This document shows, piece after piece, positions 61,715-64,000 of a stretch of DNA of 64,000 nt. The notes under the pieces were generated by a model, which was given only the letters and a program-made list of their open reading frames with translations, had not been told where the DNA came from and made no database searches. The position numbers and the translations under genes were made by a program. The stretch is from the NCBI RefSeq assembly GCF_024868665.1, contig NC_079891.1, positions 15,617,396-15,681,395 on the forward strand, read 5' to 3'. Source of the DNA: Triplophysa rosa (lineage: Eukaryota; Chordata; Actinopteri; Cypriniformes; Nemacheilidae). Every line of letters begins with the position of its first letter. The first letter of the stretch is position 1.

Positions 61715-62804
61715 AGTGTTTTATTGTGTGGGTTTTTTTTTTGGTTGGTTTTATTTCCCTTTGTATGTATACAATTTAGGTTTTATTGCAATACCAAAAT
61801 ACTCCATGGTGAGATATAAAAACTGGACTAAACTTTTTTTGTGTCATTCAGCCAAGTGACTTTCTGGGACCCACCTCGTGGATCTCGACCTACAGTTTGA
61901 AAACCCCCACTGTAGAAGACTTGTCTAGAAATGTAGAAAGTAGAAATGTCTAGAAATAGAAATAAAAAGTTCTTGAATCTGTATGATGATCATTAGTGCA
62001 ATAATGTAACTTCTTATACTGTACATATCTTATTCATTTAAATAAAACTATTTACACATTTATTGAAACCTTTTTTGTGTGCGTGTGTCTCAGGAGACGA
62101 GAATCCGAGCAGAGAAGGACCCTCACAGTAAGACACAGAATATCTGTATCACAAACCAGTATGGAGGAGAGGAGGTCATGCACACACTAGGGGCAGACAG
62201 CAGAGAAGACACACAGCACTGGATGGAAGCATTCTGGCAACAGTTTTATGATATGAGTAAGCAGATGAATTTATAAAATGCTGACTTTATAGATGTCTTT
62301 ATAAAACCTAACAATGCCATTCAGCCATGACTTATCACCATACACCACAGCCTCTCATGCCTTATTGCTCGTGTAGATAACCAAGAGTTCAATGACAGGA
62401 CATATTAACCCCGTAAGCCATATGCTACAAGAAACTATGTTAATATTAATAAATTCCCATACAAACAAATATGGTAAACATTTATCTGCCAAGAAATATA
62501 GGTACTTAGCCTAGCTGTTGACTGTTTACATTTGCAAAGCAATTTGGCTCATTTATATATTTTAATGTCAACCAGTGCCAGCCAATCAAAAGACAGCTTA
62601 TCATGACTACTATAGTATTGTTGTTGTATCATTTTTATTATGGAAAGTATATTGTGCGACTAGCCTTAAATGTAACCAATCCGCTCCTGCCCCCTGCAGG
62701 TCAATGGAGGCAGTGCTGTGATGACGTGATGAAGATTGAGCAACCGTCACCACGGAAACCTGCCATAGTCACACCAAAACAGGGCTCTCTGTATCATGAG
62801 ATGG
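4707..62804 (+). CDS. rtkn: Rhotekin, multi-exon gene (3' end outside window)
   Basis: Rhotekin binds GTP-bound Rho through an N-terminal HR1 helix and acts as a Rho effector and scaffold in cytoskeletal and septin-linked processes (family knowledge). Joining exons at 4707-4778, 54642-54841, 55616-55677, 57015-57068, 57915-58032, 58131-58355, 59719-59813, 60463-60569, 60833-60961, 62094-62256 and 62700-62804 gives one open frame of about 443 residues with every junction in phase and all donors GT, acceptors AG. Order: N-terminal leader 1-24, HR1 about 25-90, anillin-homology region about 105-300, PH domain about 303-415, then a conserved KQGSLYHEM segment. Mammalian rhotekin is about 560 residues, so the proline-rich C terminus is missing from this window. 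The first intron is about 50 kb and transposon-rich; the rest are short. Teleosts usually keep two paralogues and I cannot tell which this is. Confidence 0.93.
4779..8540. other. Intron 1 segment, no gene seen
   Basis: AT-rich intronic sequence with a conserved-looking GT donor at 4779. None of the short open frames here has a recognisable domain or coding-like composition, and no clear transposon ends were found. Confidence 0.5.
8541..8670. repeat. AACCAGCT-type interspersed repeat
   Basis: Repeated ACCAGCT units followed by ACCATGCTTCAAAACATACC and TTTTTTCAACAGGG. This arrangement is a common dispersed repeat in cyprinid-like genomes, in part a degenerate tandem array of the AACCAGCT motif. 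Confidence 0.55.
8736..9029 (-). CDS. Unidentified coding-like exon or retro-fragment
   Basis: A 97-codon minus-strand frame ends at TAG (8736-8738). The last 70 codons are clearly GC-richer than the flanking intron and read like structured protein: a [15 protein letters not shown] block, two further cysteines around PDCTKA and GGESC, then [12 protein letters not shown] and a polar end. Possible splice acceptors on the minus strand precede the GC-rich part (TTCTAG near 8964, CCAAAG near 8947), so the true exon may start there. I could not name the protein. It could be the last exon of a gene nested in the intron on the opposite strand, or a fragment captured by retroposition. Plus-strand frames over the same bases look like shadows. 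Confidence 0.35.
   Translation of the reverse strand: MEVLKYMARVKALLSPLTNCVLGGVFQRKLARVKAFGWLLHTECPFNPVPDCTKARAGGESCSEAWVPNYNALFHYQSVPSSRYPTLPEEHEQNARA
9874..10405 (+). pseudogene. PIF/Harbinger transposase fragment (HARBI1-like), frameshifted
   Basis: The N-terminal part encodes a basic RRRRPRSQ stretch, a helix with [18 protein letters not shown], and the segment [16 protein letters not shown] followed by [16 protein letters not shown], the arrangement seen in HARBI1-type transposases (a DNA-binding-like region before the DDE domain). The frame then breaks near 10280. In the next frame [20 protein letters not shown] is readable, which is the motif carrying the first catalytic Asp (codon 10334-10336), followed by a stop. 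The remaining catalytic residues are absent, so it cannot encode an active enzyme. Confidence 0.8.
10556..10880. repeat. Dispersed repeat bounded by CA microsatellites
   Basis: A segment with CATGGGGAC, CCCCTAACCC-like and GGTCCCCAC blocks lies between two (CA)n runs (10556-10576 and about 10862-10879). The GTCCCCA-rich body is a recurrent fish interspersed repeat. The central part (10655-10690) contains CCCCTA/CCCTAA units resembling degenerate telomere-like sequence. Confidence 0.5.
11017..12985. mobile_element. Non-autonomous hAT element
   Basis: Ends are TAGGGTTGTTCCGATACC and, reverse-complemented, TAGGGATGTTCCGATACC. The 8-bp flanks GCAAACAA (11009-11016) and GCGAACAA (12986-12993) differ by one base, fitting an aged hAT duplication. 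Both terminal regions are rich in GATACC and GGTATCGG. A second element appears nested at about 11205-12655 (left end AGGGACATGCACGAATATTCG-like, both ends with ATTCG blocks), but its right boundary is eroded. No transposase remains. Confidence 0.82.
13193..13985. other. Intron 1 segment, nothing recognised
   Basis: Unique-looking intronic sequence between the Harbinger copy and an Angel-type fragment. Short open frames on both strands have no recognisable content. Confidence 0.5.
13995..14290. mobile_element. Angel-type TTAA MITE, partial
   Basis: Carries TAGTTCATCCAAAAATGAAAA, an ACTCACTCT segment, TTCTTTGTTTGGTTGAACACA and the CCCCATTGACT/AGTCAATGGGG palindromic pair typical of the abundant fish element whose ends read TTAAAGGGATAGTTCACC. 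Both outermost ends are missing or degraded. Confidence 0.7.
14784..14996 (-). pseudogene. hAT transposase C-terminal (hATC) fragment
   Basis: The frame includes [14 protein letters not shown] followed by a [21 protein letters not shown] segment. The PATSAPSER motif is the hallmark of the hAT dimerisation domain near the C terminus of these transposases. The catalytic part upstream is deleted, so only a fossil of about 60 residues remains. Confidence 0.8.
15256..15291. repeat. CT microsatellite
   Basis: About 18 uninterrupted CT units inside the hAT element. The sibling hAT at 41985-43379 carries a CT run (43275-43302) at the corresponding place, so the run belongs to the element. Confidence 0.9.
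15464..17180. other. Intron 1 segment, nothing recognised
   Basis: AT-rich intronic sequence. A stretch at 16550-16620 is slightly less AT-rich. No coding or transposon ends could be supported. Confidence 0.45.
17181..17700. repeat. Interspersed repeat with AGTATG blocks
   Basis: AGTATGTCCGAAAT occurs near both sides (17237 and 17570 regions), and CATACTATATA occurs on both sides with CTACTTCCG and CATGATGCCACGGGA in between. The arrangement matches a frequent teleost dispersed element, but exact termini were not resolved. Confidence 0.45.
18290..18590. repeat. Interspersed repeat within the inverted-arm element
   Basis: Contains GTTGCAAATTGCAACCACC, CATTATGTAAGGTCTTTATAC and a TTTGCATTTCTGTCAATAGA tail ending in ACACTTGACCTTT. 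This tail recurs in many teleost dispersed elements. It truncates the inner end of the left arm. Confidence 0.5.
18591..20010. other. Spacer, no gene seen
   Basis: Sequence between the two inverted arms. The short frames on both strands carry no recognisable domain, and no transposase was found. Confidence 0.4.
21201..21533. mobile_element. Angel-type TTAA MITE, full length
   Basis: Bounded by TTAAAGGGATATTTCACTC at the left and GGTGAACTATCCCTTTAA at the right. Internal CCCCCATTAACTCCCAT and its complement form a hairpin. The 4-bp TTAA is the presumed target duplication. One of about eight copies in the window. Confidence 0.88.
22050..22589 (+). promoter_or_regulatory. rtkn: CpG-rich region, candidate alternative rtkn promoter
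   Basis: CpG dinucleotides are clearly denser here than in the surrounding intron (GAGCGTTCG, GGACGAGAGG, CCCGGCCCG blocks). The stretch sits immediately upstream of the phase-compatible exon 1b and contains a GA microsatellite (22324-22346). This is inference from composition and position; no core promoter element was assigned. Confidence 0.4.
22590..22613 (+). CDS. rtkn: rtkn candidate alternative first exon 1b
   Basis: An ATG with A at -3 opens eight codons (MNNTKNQR) that end in phase 0 exactly at a consensus GTAAGT donor. Phase 0 fits the exon 2 acceptor at 54642, which would give MNNTKNQR joined to DSDIQKK and the HR1 domain. An in-frame TGA lies about 50 bases upstream, so this is the first Met of the frame. 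Mammalian rhotekin also uses alternative first exons, but I do not recognise this particular N terminus. It would remove the exon 1a leader. Confidence 0.55.
22614..23032. other. Intron segment after exon 1b
   Basis: No coding or transposon signature was supported; the part nearest exon 1b is still relatively CpG-rich. Confidence 0.4.
23033..24224. mobile_element. MITE with GGC...TGTTCACA ends, LINE nested
   Basis: The left end GGCTGTGTTCACATATGACTT pairs with the reverse complement of the right end GGCCATGTTCACACTTGACTT, and TTA flanks both ends, suggesting a PIF/Harbinger-type 3-bp duplication. An L2-type LINE fragment (about 23347-23900) sits inside it. Confidence 0.55.
23347..23900 (-). 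mobile_element. L2/CR1-like LINE 3' fragment
   Basis: On the minus strand a 75-codon frame (23551-23778) includes [14 protein letters not shown], then [14 protein letters not shown] and [11 protein letters not shown], matching the pattern at the extreme C terminus of non-LTR reverse transcriptase ORFs. Downstream on the same strand is the characteristic 3' tail (complement of CATTTGGCAGACGCCTTTATCCAAAGCA, 23370-23402). The 5' part of the ORF is missing, as is usual for 5'-truncated LINEs. Confidence 0.7.
24401..24726. mobile_element. TA-flanked MITE
   Basis: The left end CCCAGATAGCACA and right end TGTGCTATCAGGG are inverted, each bounded by TA (24399-24400, 24727-24728). The interior is built of ACGTCT/AGACGT and ACATCT/AGATGT repeats in both orientations, so the whole element folds back. 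Non-coding. Confidence 0.75.
24729..25376. other. Intron 1 segment, nothing recognised
   Basis: Intronic sequence without supported coding or repeat structure. Confidence 0.45.
25377..25719. mobile_element. Angel-type TTAA MITE, full length
   Basis: TTAAAGCGACAGTTCATCC at the left and GGGTGAACTATCCCTTTAA at the right; the internal CCCCCATTGACTACCATAG block pairs with its complement. Confidence 0.88.
25720..27074. other. Intron 1 segment
   Basis: No gene found. Around 26640-26790 the text GTAGCACCCCCTGTAACAGG and GTGTGAAACTTGGTCC resembles a degraded interspersed repeat, but boundaries could not be set. Confidence 0.4.
27081..29067. mobile_element. Long-TIR DNA element, 6-bp target duplication (type Y)
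   Basis: The ends TATGGGATTCCTTTTG and CAAAAGGAATCCCATA are perfect inverted repeats, and the inverted similarity runs about 400 bases on each side (27081-27480 against 28700-29067) with only small differences. GAGATT flanks both ends (27075-27080, 29068-29073). A second, inner inverted repeat is seen (about 27596-27680 against 27893-27985). No transposase frame is recognisable, so the copy is non-autonomous. The TATGG terminus and 6-bp duplication match the two elements at 33393-35484 and 35640-37299. Confidence 0.85.
29560..29860. mobile_element. Angel-type MITE, degraded
   Basis: Begins near TTAAAGGAATAGTTCAATTTC, continues with TCATCATTTACTCACCC and a CCCCATTGACTTCTA block, and ends around the AGTCATACAGGTTTGAAATGAC segment without the terminal TTAA. 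Confidence 0.75.
30019..31535. mobile_element. hAT element, CAGGGGCGG ends
   Basis: The left end CAGGGGCGGTTCTA and right end ACCGCCGCCCCTG are inverted. The flanks TTCCCCAA (30011-30018) and TTCCCCAC (31536-31543) match in 7 of 8 bases, fitting a hAT duplication. The interior is non-coding and contains a nested MITE at 30407-30690. Confidence 0.78.
30407..30690. mobile_element. Nested MITE inside the hAT at 30019
   Basis: The left end AAGGTCTTTGCACATACAGT and reverse complement of the right end AAGCCCATTGCACATTGAGT are clearly related, followed by CCGAAATTT on both sides. Non-coding; the duplication is unclear. Confidence 0.65.
31544..32294. other. Intron 1 segment, nothing recognised
   Basis: AT-rich intronic sequence with no supported feature. 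Confidence 0.4.
34204..34459. repeat. 128-bp tandem duplication in X1
   Basis: Two adjacent near-identical units begin at CCAGTAACTTACAATTAC (34204) and CCAGTAATTTACAATTAC (34332), each holding TATAGTTCACACG and GCGGCGTATTTACAGCGC. The same pair is present, inverted, in X2 (about 36208-36463), so the duplication predates the two insertions. Confidence 0.9.
34468..34605 (-). mobile_element. tRNA-derived SINE in X1
   Basis: On the minus strand it shows an A box (TAGCTCAGTGGTAAGAGC), a B box (GGTTCGATC-like) and the tail AAAAGCGTCTGCCAAATGCA. The acceptor stem does not pair, and the tail is the L2-type tail of fish SINEs. The same SINE occupies the mirror position in X2. Confidence 0.85.
35640..37299 (-). 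mobile_element. Long-TIR DNA element copy X2 (inverted)
   Basis: Same ends as X1 (TATGGAAGGCCG and complement) with its own 6-bp duplication ATCGGC at 35634-35639 and 37300-37305, so it is an independent insertion and not half of a palindromic element. Orientation is opposite to X1. It lacks the 455-bp block of X1 and one ACGCGTGGACGCG repeat unit, and carries about 90 extra bases near 36801-36890. Confidence 0.9.
36066..36200 (+). mobile_element. tRNA-derived SINE in X2
   Basis: GTAGCTCAGTGGTAAGAGC (A box), GGTTCGAACCC (B box) and the AAAAGCGTCTGCCAAATGCA tail are all readable on the + strand. It is the mirror copy of the SINE at 34468-34605, so it was already part of the element before the two insertions. 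Confidence 0.88.
37754..41976. other. Intron 1 segment, mostly AT-rich
   Basis: No gene supported. 38000-40140 is strongly AT-rich. Around 40160-40610 the composition changes and the text ends in TTTATAAATGAGACCCCTGC, which looks like one end of a degraded DNA repeat; the other end was not found. Confidence 0.45.
41985..43379. mobile_element. hAT element (family A copy 2), interrupted
   Basis: Ends TAGGGATGCACCGAAATGAA and, reverse-complemented, TAGGGATGCACCGAATGTTC; perfect 8-bp duplication ATATTAAG at 41977-41984 and 43380-43387. Internal blocks (AAAATTGAGCCC, GACTGACTGCTGAAAGAATGTA, GTTACCGACCGGTAAAG, CT run) match the copy at 14416-15455. The hATC-coding stretch is deleted here, and another hAT is inserted at 42418-43172. 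Confidence 0.9.
42418..43172. mobile_element. hAT MITE nested in the 41985 element
   Basis: Ends TAGGGTTGCACGGTGTACCG and, reverse-complemented, TAGGGTTGTCACGGTACC; perfect 8-bp duplication CTCCAGTC at 42410-42417 and 43173-43180. Terminal parts carry GTATCG/CGATAC blocks; the centre is AT-rich with TACTA repeats. Non-coding. Confidence 0.9.
43504..43979 (-). mobile_element. Solo LTR, minus strand
   Basis: Read on the minus strand the segment starts TGTAACGGTCC and ends GAGCCTCACA. It has an AATAAACTCTCACC polyadenylation region near its end, an A/T-rich promoter-like part (TTTATATTCC) and two near-identical ACCCGTGGATGT units. The flanks ACAAC (43499-43503) and ACAGC (43980-43984) match in 4 of 5. 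No internal retroelement genes are adjacent, hence a solo LTR, probably Gypsy-type. Confidence 0.7.
43985..46080. other. Intron 1 segment, nothing recognised
   Basis: AT-rich intronic sequence; the short frames here show no domain. Confidence 0.45.
46081..46352. mobile_element. Angel-type MITE, left end missing
   Basis: Keeps TTTATGCACCCTCATGTCAT, the GATCAATGGGGG half of the central hairpin and the right end GGGTGAACTACCCCTTAAAG. Confidence 0.75.
46355..48426. other. Intron 1 segment, nothing recognised
   Basis: Intronic sequence. 46880-47110 is less AT-rich with overlapping short frames on both strands, but nothing recognisable is encoded. Confidence 0.45.
48430..49250 (+). mobile_element. 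Harbinger-like MITE, GGRCCCTAT ends
   Basis: The left end GGACCCTATTTTAACG pairs with the reverse complement of the right end GGGCCCTATACTACAC. TAT flanks both ends (48427-48429, 49251-49253), a 3-bp duplication of the PIF/Harbinger type. GCGCA and GGCGC motifs are dense near both ends. A small reading-frame relic lies inside at 48672-48767. Confidence 0.72.
48672..48767 (+). pseudogene. Relic of a Myb/SANT-like N terminus
   Basis: A 31-codon frame from ATG to TAA encodes MADSLF followed by [15 protein letters not shown]. The [13 protein letters not shown] pattern resembles the first helix of the trihelix/SANT-type DNA-binding proteins carried by PIF/Harbinger elements. It stops immediately after, so it is at best a fossil of the second Harbinger gene. 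Confidence 0.4.
49261..49962. mobile_element. Angel-type TTAA MITE with nested insertion
   Basis: Left end TTAAAGGGATAGTTCACCC, right end CTATCCCTTTAA. The body is interrupted at about 49320-49660 by a CGATTA-rich segment ending in TTAATTGCACAGCCCTA, which looks like a hAT-type MITE (complement TAGGGCTGTGCAATTAA). The left end of the nested piece is degraded. Confidence 0.75.
50397..52334. mobile_element. hAT element, TAGGGCTGAAACGATTC ends
   Basis: The left end TAGGGCTGAAACGATTCC and the reverse complement of the right end TAGGGCTGCAGCTATCGATT are related; perfect 8-bp duplication GAAATAAC at 50389-50396 and 52335-52342. Subterminal CTCGAGTAACTCGAG and ATTCG/CGAAT repeats. A second element occupies 50673-51651. 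No transposase frame. Confidence 0.88.
50673..51651. mobile_element. MITE nested in the 50397 hAT
   Basis: Ends TAGGGCTGACGGTTGCCG and, reverse-complemented, TAGGGCTGTGACGGTGGCAG, with ACCACCGC/GCGGTGGT repeats at both sides. The flanks share only TA, so the duplication is uncertain. A short ATG plus donor-like piece (ATGTCAACAAGTAAGT, 51136) in the middle resembles a remnant first exon of a lost transposase gene. Confidence 0.72.
52343..54537. other. End of intron 1, no gene seen
   Basis: Intronic sequence, CT-rich around 52820-53000, with no recognisable coding content. Confidence 0.45.
54538..54566. repeat. Angel-type end fragment
   Basis: TTAAAGGGATAGTTCACTTC, one end only, about 75 bases upstream of the exon 2 acceptor. 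Confidence 0.6.
54642..54841 (+). CDS. rtkn: rtkn exon 2 (HR1 Rho-binding helix)
   Basis: Enters in phase 0 after a TTTCTTTCTAG acceptor and ends in phase 2 at GTCAGA. It encodes [20 protein letters not shown] and continues through [19 protein letters not shown], the HR1 coiled-coil that contacts GTP-bound Rho in this family. Heptad spacing of Leu/Ile and charged residues is evident. This exon joins to either first exon. Confidence 0.95.
55616..55677 (+). CDS. rtkn: rtkn exon 3 (linker into anillin-homology region)
   Basis: 62 bases, phase 2 to phase 1. It completes an Arg codon and encodes [20 protein letters not shown]. The SPC(K/R)G(K/R)V motif at the entry to the anillin-homology region is conserved in rhotekins. 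Confidence 0.93.
55768..56008. repeat. Foldback element in intron 3
   Basis: Left end GGGCTCTATGCACGCGTGAC, reverse complement of right end GGGCTATATGCATGCGTTAC. The inner arms (about 55809-55871 and 55929-55987) are almost perfect complements around GGGGAGACTTAAAGCAGAGA, with a spacer of about 57 bases. A strong RNA hairpin is expected in the pre-mRNA. Confidence 0.8.
56215..56368 (+). repeat. L2-type LINE/SINE 3' tail
   Basis: Contains GTAAGTCGCTTTGGATAAAA then GTGTCTGCTAAATGACTAAATG, the conserved 3' tail shared by fish L2 LINEs and tRNA SINEs. The upstream TTATTGCACTTATGC part suggests a LINE 3' UTR. Confidence 0.75.
57015..57068 (+). CDS. rtkn: rtkn exon 4 (anillin-homology region)
   Basis: 54 bases, phase 1 to phase 1, after TTTCTGCAG. 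It encodes [17 protein letters not shown], one of the best conserved blocks of the rhotekin/anillin homology region. As a symmetric 18-codon exon its skipping would keep the frame. Confidence 0.95.
57915..58032 (+). CDS. rtkn: rtkn exon 5 (anillin-homology region)
   Basis: 118 bases, phase 1 to phase 2, acceptor CCCTCAG, donor GTAAGT. Encodes [20 protein letters not shown] followed by a [16 protein letters not shown] segment, the beta-strand-rich C2-like core of the anillin-homology region. Confidence 0.95.
58131..58355 (+). CDS. rtkn: rtkn exon 6
   Basis: 225 bases, phase 2 to phase 2. Starts [17 protein letters not shown], then a [17 protein letters not shown] block typical of rhotekin, and ends with a Gly-rich stretch and ILLPVPSVP. 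The Ser-rich loop is the usual variable insertion of the domain. Confidence 0.95.
58449..59024. mobile_element. Angel-type MITE in intron 6 with internal amplification
   Basis: Left part GGATAGTTTACTCAAAAATG, right end GGGTGAACTATCCATTTAA. Four consecutive copies of a 49-base unit (58627-58824) sit in its left-centre; other copies in the window carry this unit once (for example near 14186 and 49748). Confidence 0.82.
58627..58824. repeat. 49-bp tandem repeat, four units
   Basis: Each unit starts GCCCCAGAACTGTTTGC and ends AATATCTTCTTTTGT. The first unit has one extra base; the rest look identical, implying recent amplification. Overlapping open frames across it are a consequence of the repeat, not genes. 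Confidence 0.93.
59719..59813 (+). CDS. rtkn: rtkn exon 7 (anillin-homology region)
   Basis: 95 bases, phase 2 to phase 1. Encodes [20 protein letters not shown] and [11 protein letters not shown], highly conserved in rhotekins (mammalian counterpart has the same YHLLAHTTL and FRTHDLT motifs). Confidence 0.95.
60099..60152. repeat. TG microsatellite
   Basis: Interrupted (TG)n run with GCATG and GCG variants in intron 7. Confidence 0.85.
60463..60569 (+). CDS. rtkn: rtkn exon 8 (end of anillin homology, entry to PH)
   Basis: 107 bases, phase 1 to phase 0. Encodes [20 protein letters not shown] and then SGCLRVK, the first strand of the PH domain. Confidence 0.95.
60833..60961 (+). CDS. rtkn: rtkn exon 9 (PH domain)
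   Basis: 129 bases, phase 0 to phase 0. Encodes [20 protein letters not shown] and an [10 protein letters not shown] strand, the early beta strands of the PH fold. The in-frame exon boundary at both sides is typical of PH-coding exons. Confidence 0.95.
61046..61219. repeat. Angel-type MITE, internally deleted
   Basis: ATAGTTCACCCAAAAATGAA at the left, AGTGAACTATCCCTTTAAG at the right, but only about half of the usual length; the right half of the central hairpin is gone. Confidence 0.78.
61666..61712. repeat. GA microsatellite
   Basis: About 22 GA units in intron 9. Confidence 0.92.
62094..62256 (+). CDS. rtkn: rtkn exon 10 (PH domain)
   Basis: 163 bases, phase 0 to phase 1. Encodes [25 protein letters not shown] and the C-terminal PH helix [16 protein letters not shown] with its invariant Trp. 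Confidence 0.95.
62700..62804 (+). CDS. rtkn: rtkn exon 11 (post-PH)
   Basis: 105 bases, phase 1 to phase 1, acceptor CCCCTGCAG, donor GTGAGT. Encodes [19 protein letters not shown] and KQGSLYHEM, both conserved after the PH domain. Exons coding the proline-rich tail should follow; they are not found before the window ends apart from the candidate at 63364. Confidence 0.94.
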
Positions 62805-63363
62805 GTGAGTGCTTCAGCCGACTTATCTACACATTCATAGAGACTGCAAGGAAGTGCTGGGGAAATATTTTGGGTACATTTTCACAACACCAGCAGCTCT
62901 ATAAACACTAGACACTGTAAATATCTAGTTTTTAATTGTTTTTCAACCAATGGCAGATTGTGGGAGCTTTGGGGCATTTCATATTCTGTTTGGTGACACA
63001 GTGGAGCAGAAATTACACACTTCACATTTAACCTCCTAAATGACAAAGTTGCTGTTTCTGACATGTTGACACTCTCTTTTCTCTTTCCTCTGTGGTTTGT
63101 ATGTCTGTCTCCTTACTGTTCCGATGTTTTTTTCTGTTCTTTTTTCCCTTGCCTTCCCTTCCTTCTGCACTTTGGATTTTTTCTACACTCTTGTATCTGA
63201 TCCTGTATATTCCTGGTTTTCATGTCGTAATTCCAAACATCTGTCCCATATATTTTCCACATTTCACATTATTTGGTTATTACGTAAACACCCATCGGCT
63301 GTGCCCTCCACTCAACCCTGCATTTGTTGCCCCCTCATTCATTTTGCCACACCACCCCTTCAG

Positions 63364-63470
63364 TGGCCCCTCTCTCGGCCCCTGCGTCCTGTGAGGGGCT
63401 TTTGCTGCAGGATAACGCTGTCTCTGCTGAGATCCGAGCCTTGCTCTCCTCCTATTACAGTGACAGGTGA
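63364..63470 (+). CDS. rtkn: rtkn candidate exon 12 or alternative C terminus
   Basis: A pyrimidine-rich tract and TTCAG precede a GC-rich open segment that continues exon 11 in the correct phase: VAPLSAPASCEGLLLQDNAV then SAEIRALLSSYYSD. A GTGAAG donor at 63467 would splice in phase 2; if it is not used, the frame ends at TGA (63468-63470) after an Arg. I do not recognise this segment in mammalian rhotekin, where the proline-rich tail follows directly. Composition and phase support it; homology was not confirmed. Confidence 0.5.
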
Positions 63471-63589
63471 AGTAACTGTGATGAGAGGTTCAAAACTTCA
63501 ACCCCTGCTCGCATAAGCTGTTGCTGTTGGGTCTCAGTCATCCCAGTTTTTATTTGTCATTTGACCCTAAATAGTGTTCTTAATGTGCC

Positions 63590-63855
63590 CCTAAGTGGTT
63601 CTCAAACTTTTTGTAGTCGCTTCACGACCCCCCCAAATAAAAACTTTTATAGTCTTAAACTTAGAATTTTAATTAAACCTAAAACATATTCAGTCATACA
63701 ATGCTGGAACATCAATACTTTGGGTGCGTGGTCTTATTTTTCTGATGTTTGATTGTGTAAAAGCTACAGTATAAATTTCTATATTTCATAAAATGCCACA
63801 AAATCTGTGGTCCCCCTGGATCCATCTTGGGGCCCCCCAGTTTAAGAATCACCGT
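63590..63855. repeat. hAT MITE, GTGGTTCTCAAAC type
   Basis: The left end GTGGTTCTCAAACTTTTTGT and right end CCCAGTTTAAGAATCAC are inverted, with CACGACCCCC and GGGGCCCCCC beside them. This terminal signature belongs to widespread hAT-type MITEs. A fragment of a related repeat (CCCACCTCGTGG...CAGTTTGAAAACCCC) lies at about 61868-61912. Confidence 0.65.
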
Positions 63856-64000
63856 CTTATAGTAATGTTCAAAACACTTAAATAAACAAATAAACAAAAT
63901 AGTTGAGCAAGTACAGTACATGAAAATCAGTGTTCAACACTGTCTCTTTACCTTACCCCAACTTACAAAGAGTTAAAAATAGGGATTTTTAAGATGTGTT

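Overview
The window looks like intronic and genic DNA of a ray-finned fish, most likely cyprinid-like. It has vertebrate-style exons with GT/AG splice sites, large introns full of teleost repeats (Angel-type TTAA elements, hAT and PIF/Harbinger MITEs, L2-type tails, tRNA-derived SINEs, solo LTRs), and many CA, CT and GA microsatellites. There is no bacterial or viral gene organisation. The species cannot be named from the sequence alone.

The one well-supported gene is rhotekin (rtkn), on the + strand. A first coding exon lies at 4707-4778. It is followed by an intron of about 50 kb and then a compact block of coding exons from 54642 to 62804. A second, phase-compatible first exon lies inside the long intron at 22590-22613, next to a CpG-rich stretch. 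The exons encode the HR1 Rho-binding helix, the anillin-homology region and the PH domain. About the last 120 residues expected from mammalian rhotekin lie beyond the window, but a candidate further exon or alternative end is visible at 63364-63470. Whether this is the a or b teleost paralogue cannot be decided here.

Layout: 1-4600 is upstream sequence with three MITE or foldback elements. 4779-54641 is intron 1, mostly a transposon record. It holds a PIF/Harbinger copy (9364-13186) carrying a broken transposase and a nested hAT; two sibling hATs (14416-15455, 41985-43379); a TTAA-flanked element with long inverted arms (17731-20571); an element with long terminal inverted repeats and a 6-bp target duplication (27081-29067); and a four-element nest at 32300-37748 (solo LTR, hAT inside it, two inverted copies of one long-TIR element inside that). 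Further hATs, a second solo LTR and a Harbinger-like MITE follow up to 52.3 kb. 54.6-63.5 kb holds the main rtkn exons, with an Angel copy whose internal 49-bp unit is repeated four times.

The most interesting material is the pair of element types that share TATGG termini, long TIRs and 6-bp target duplications (three copies in all, each with its own duplication). These may represent one little-described DNA transposon group. The near-palindrome formed by two of the copies is also notable. A short GC-rich minus-strand reading frame at 8736-9029 looks coding but was not identified.
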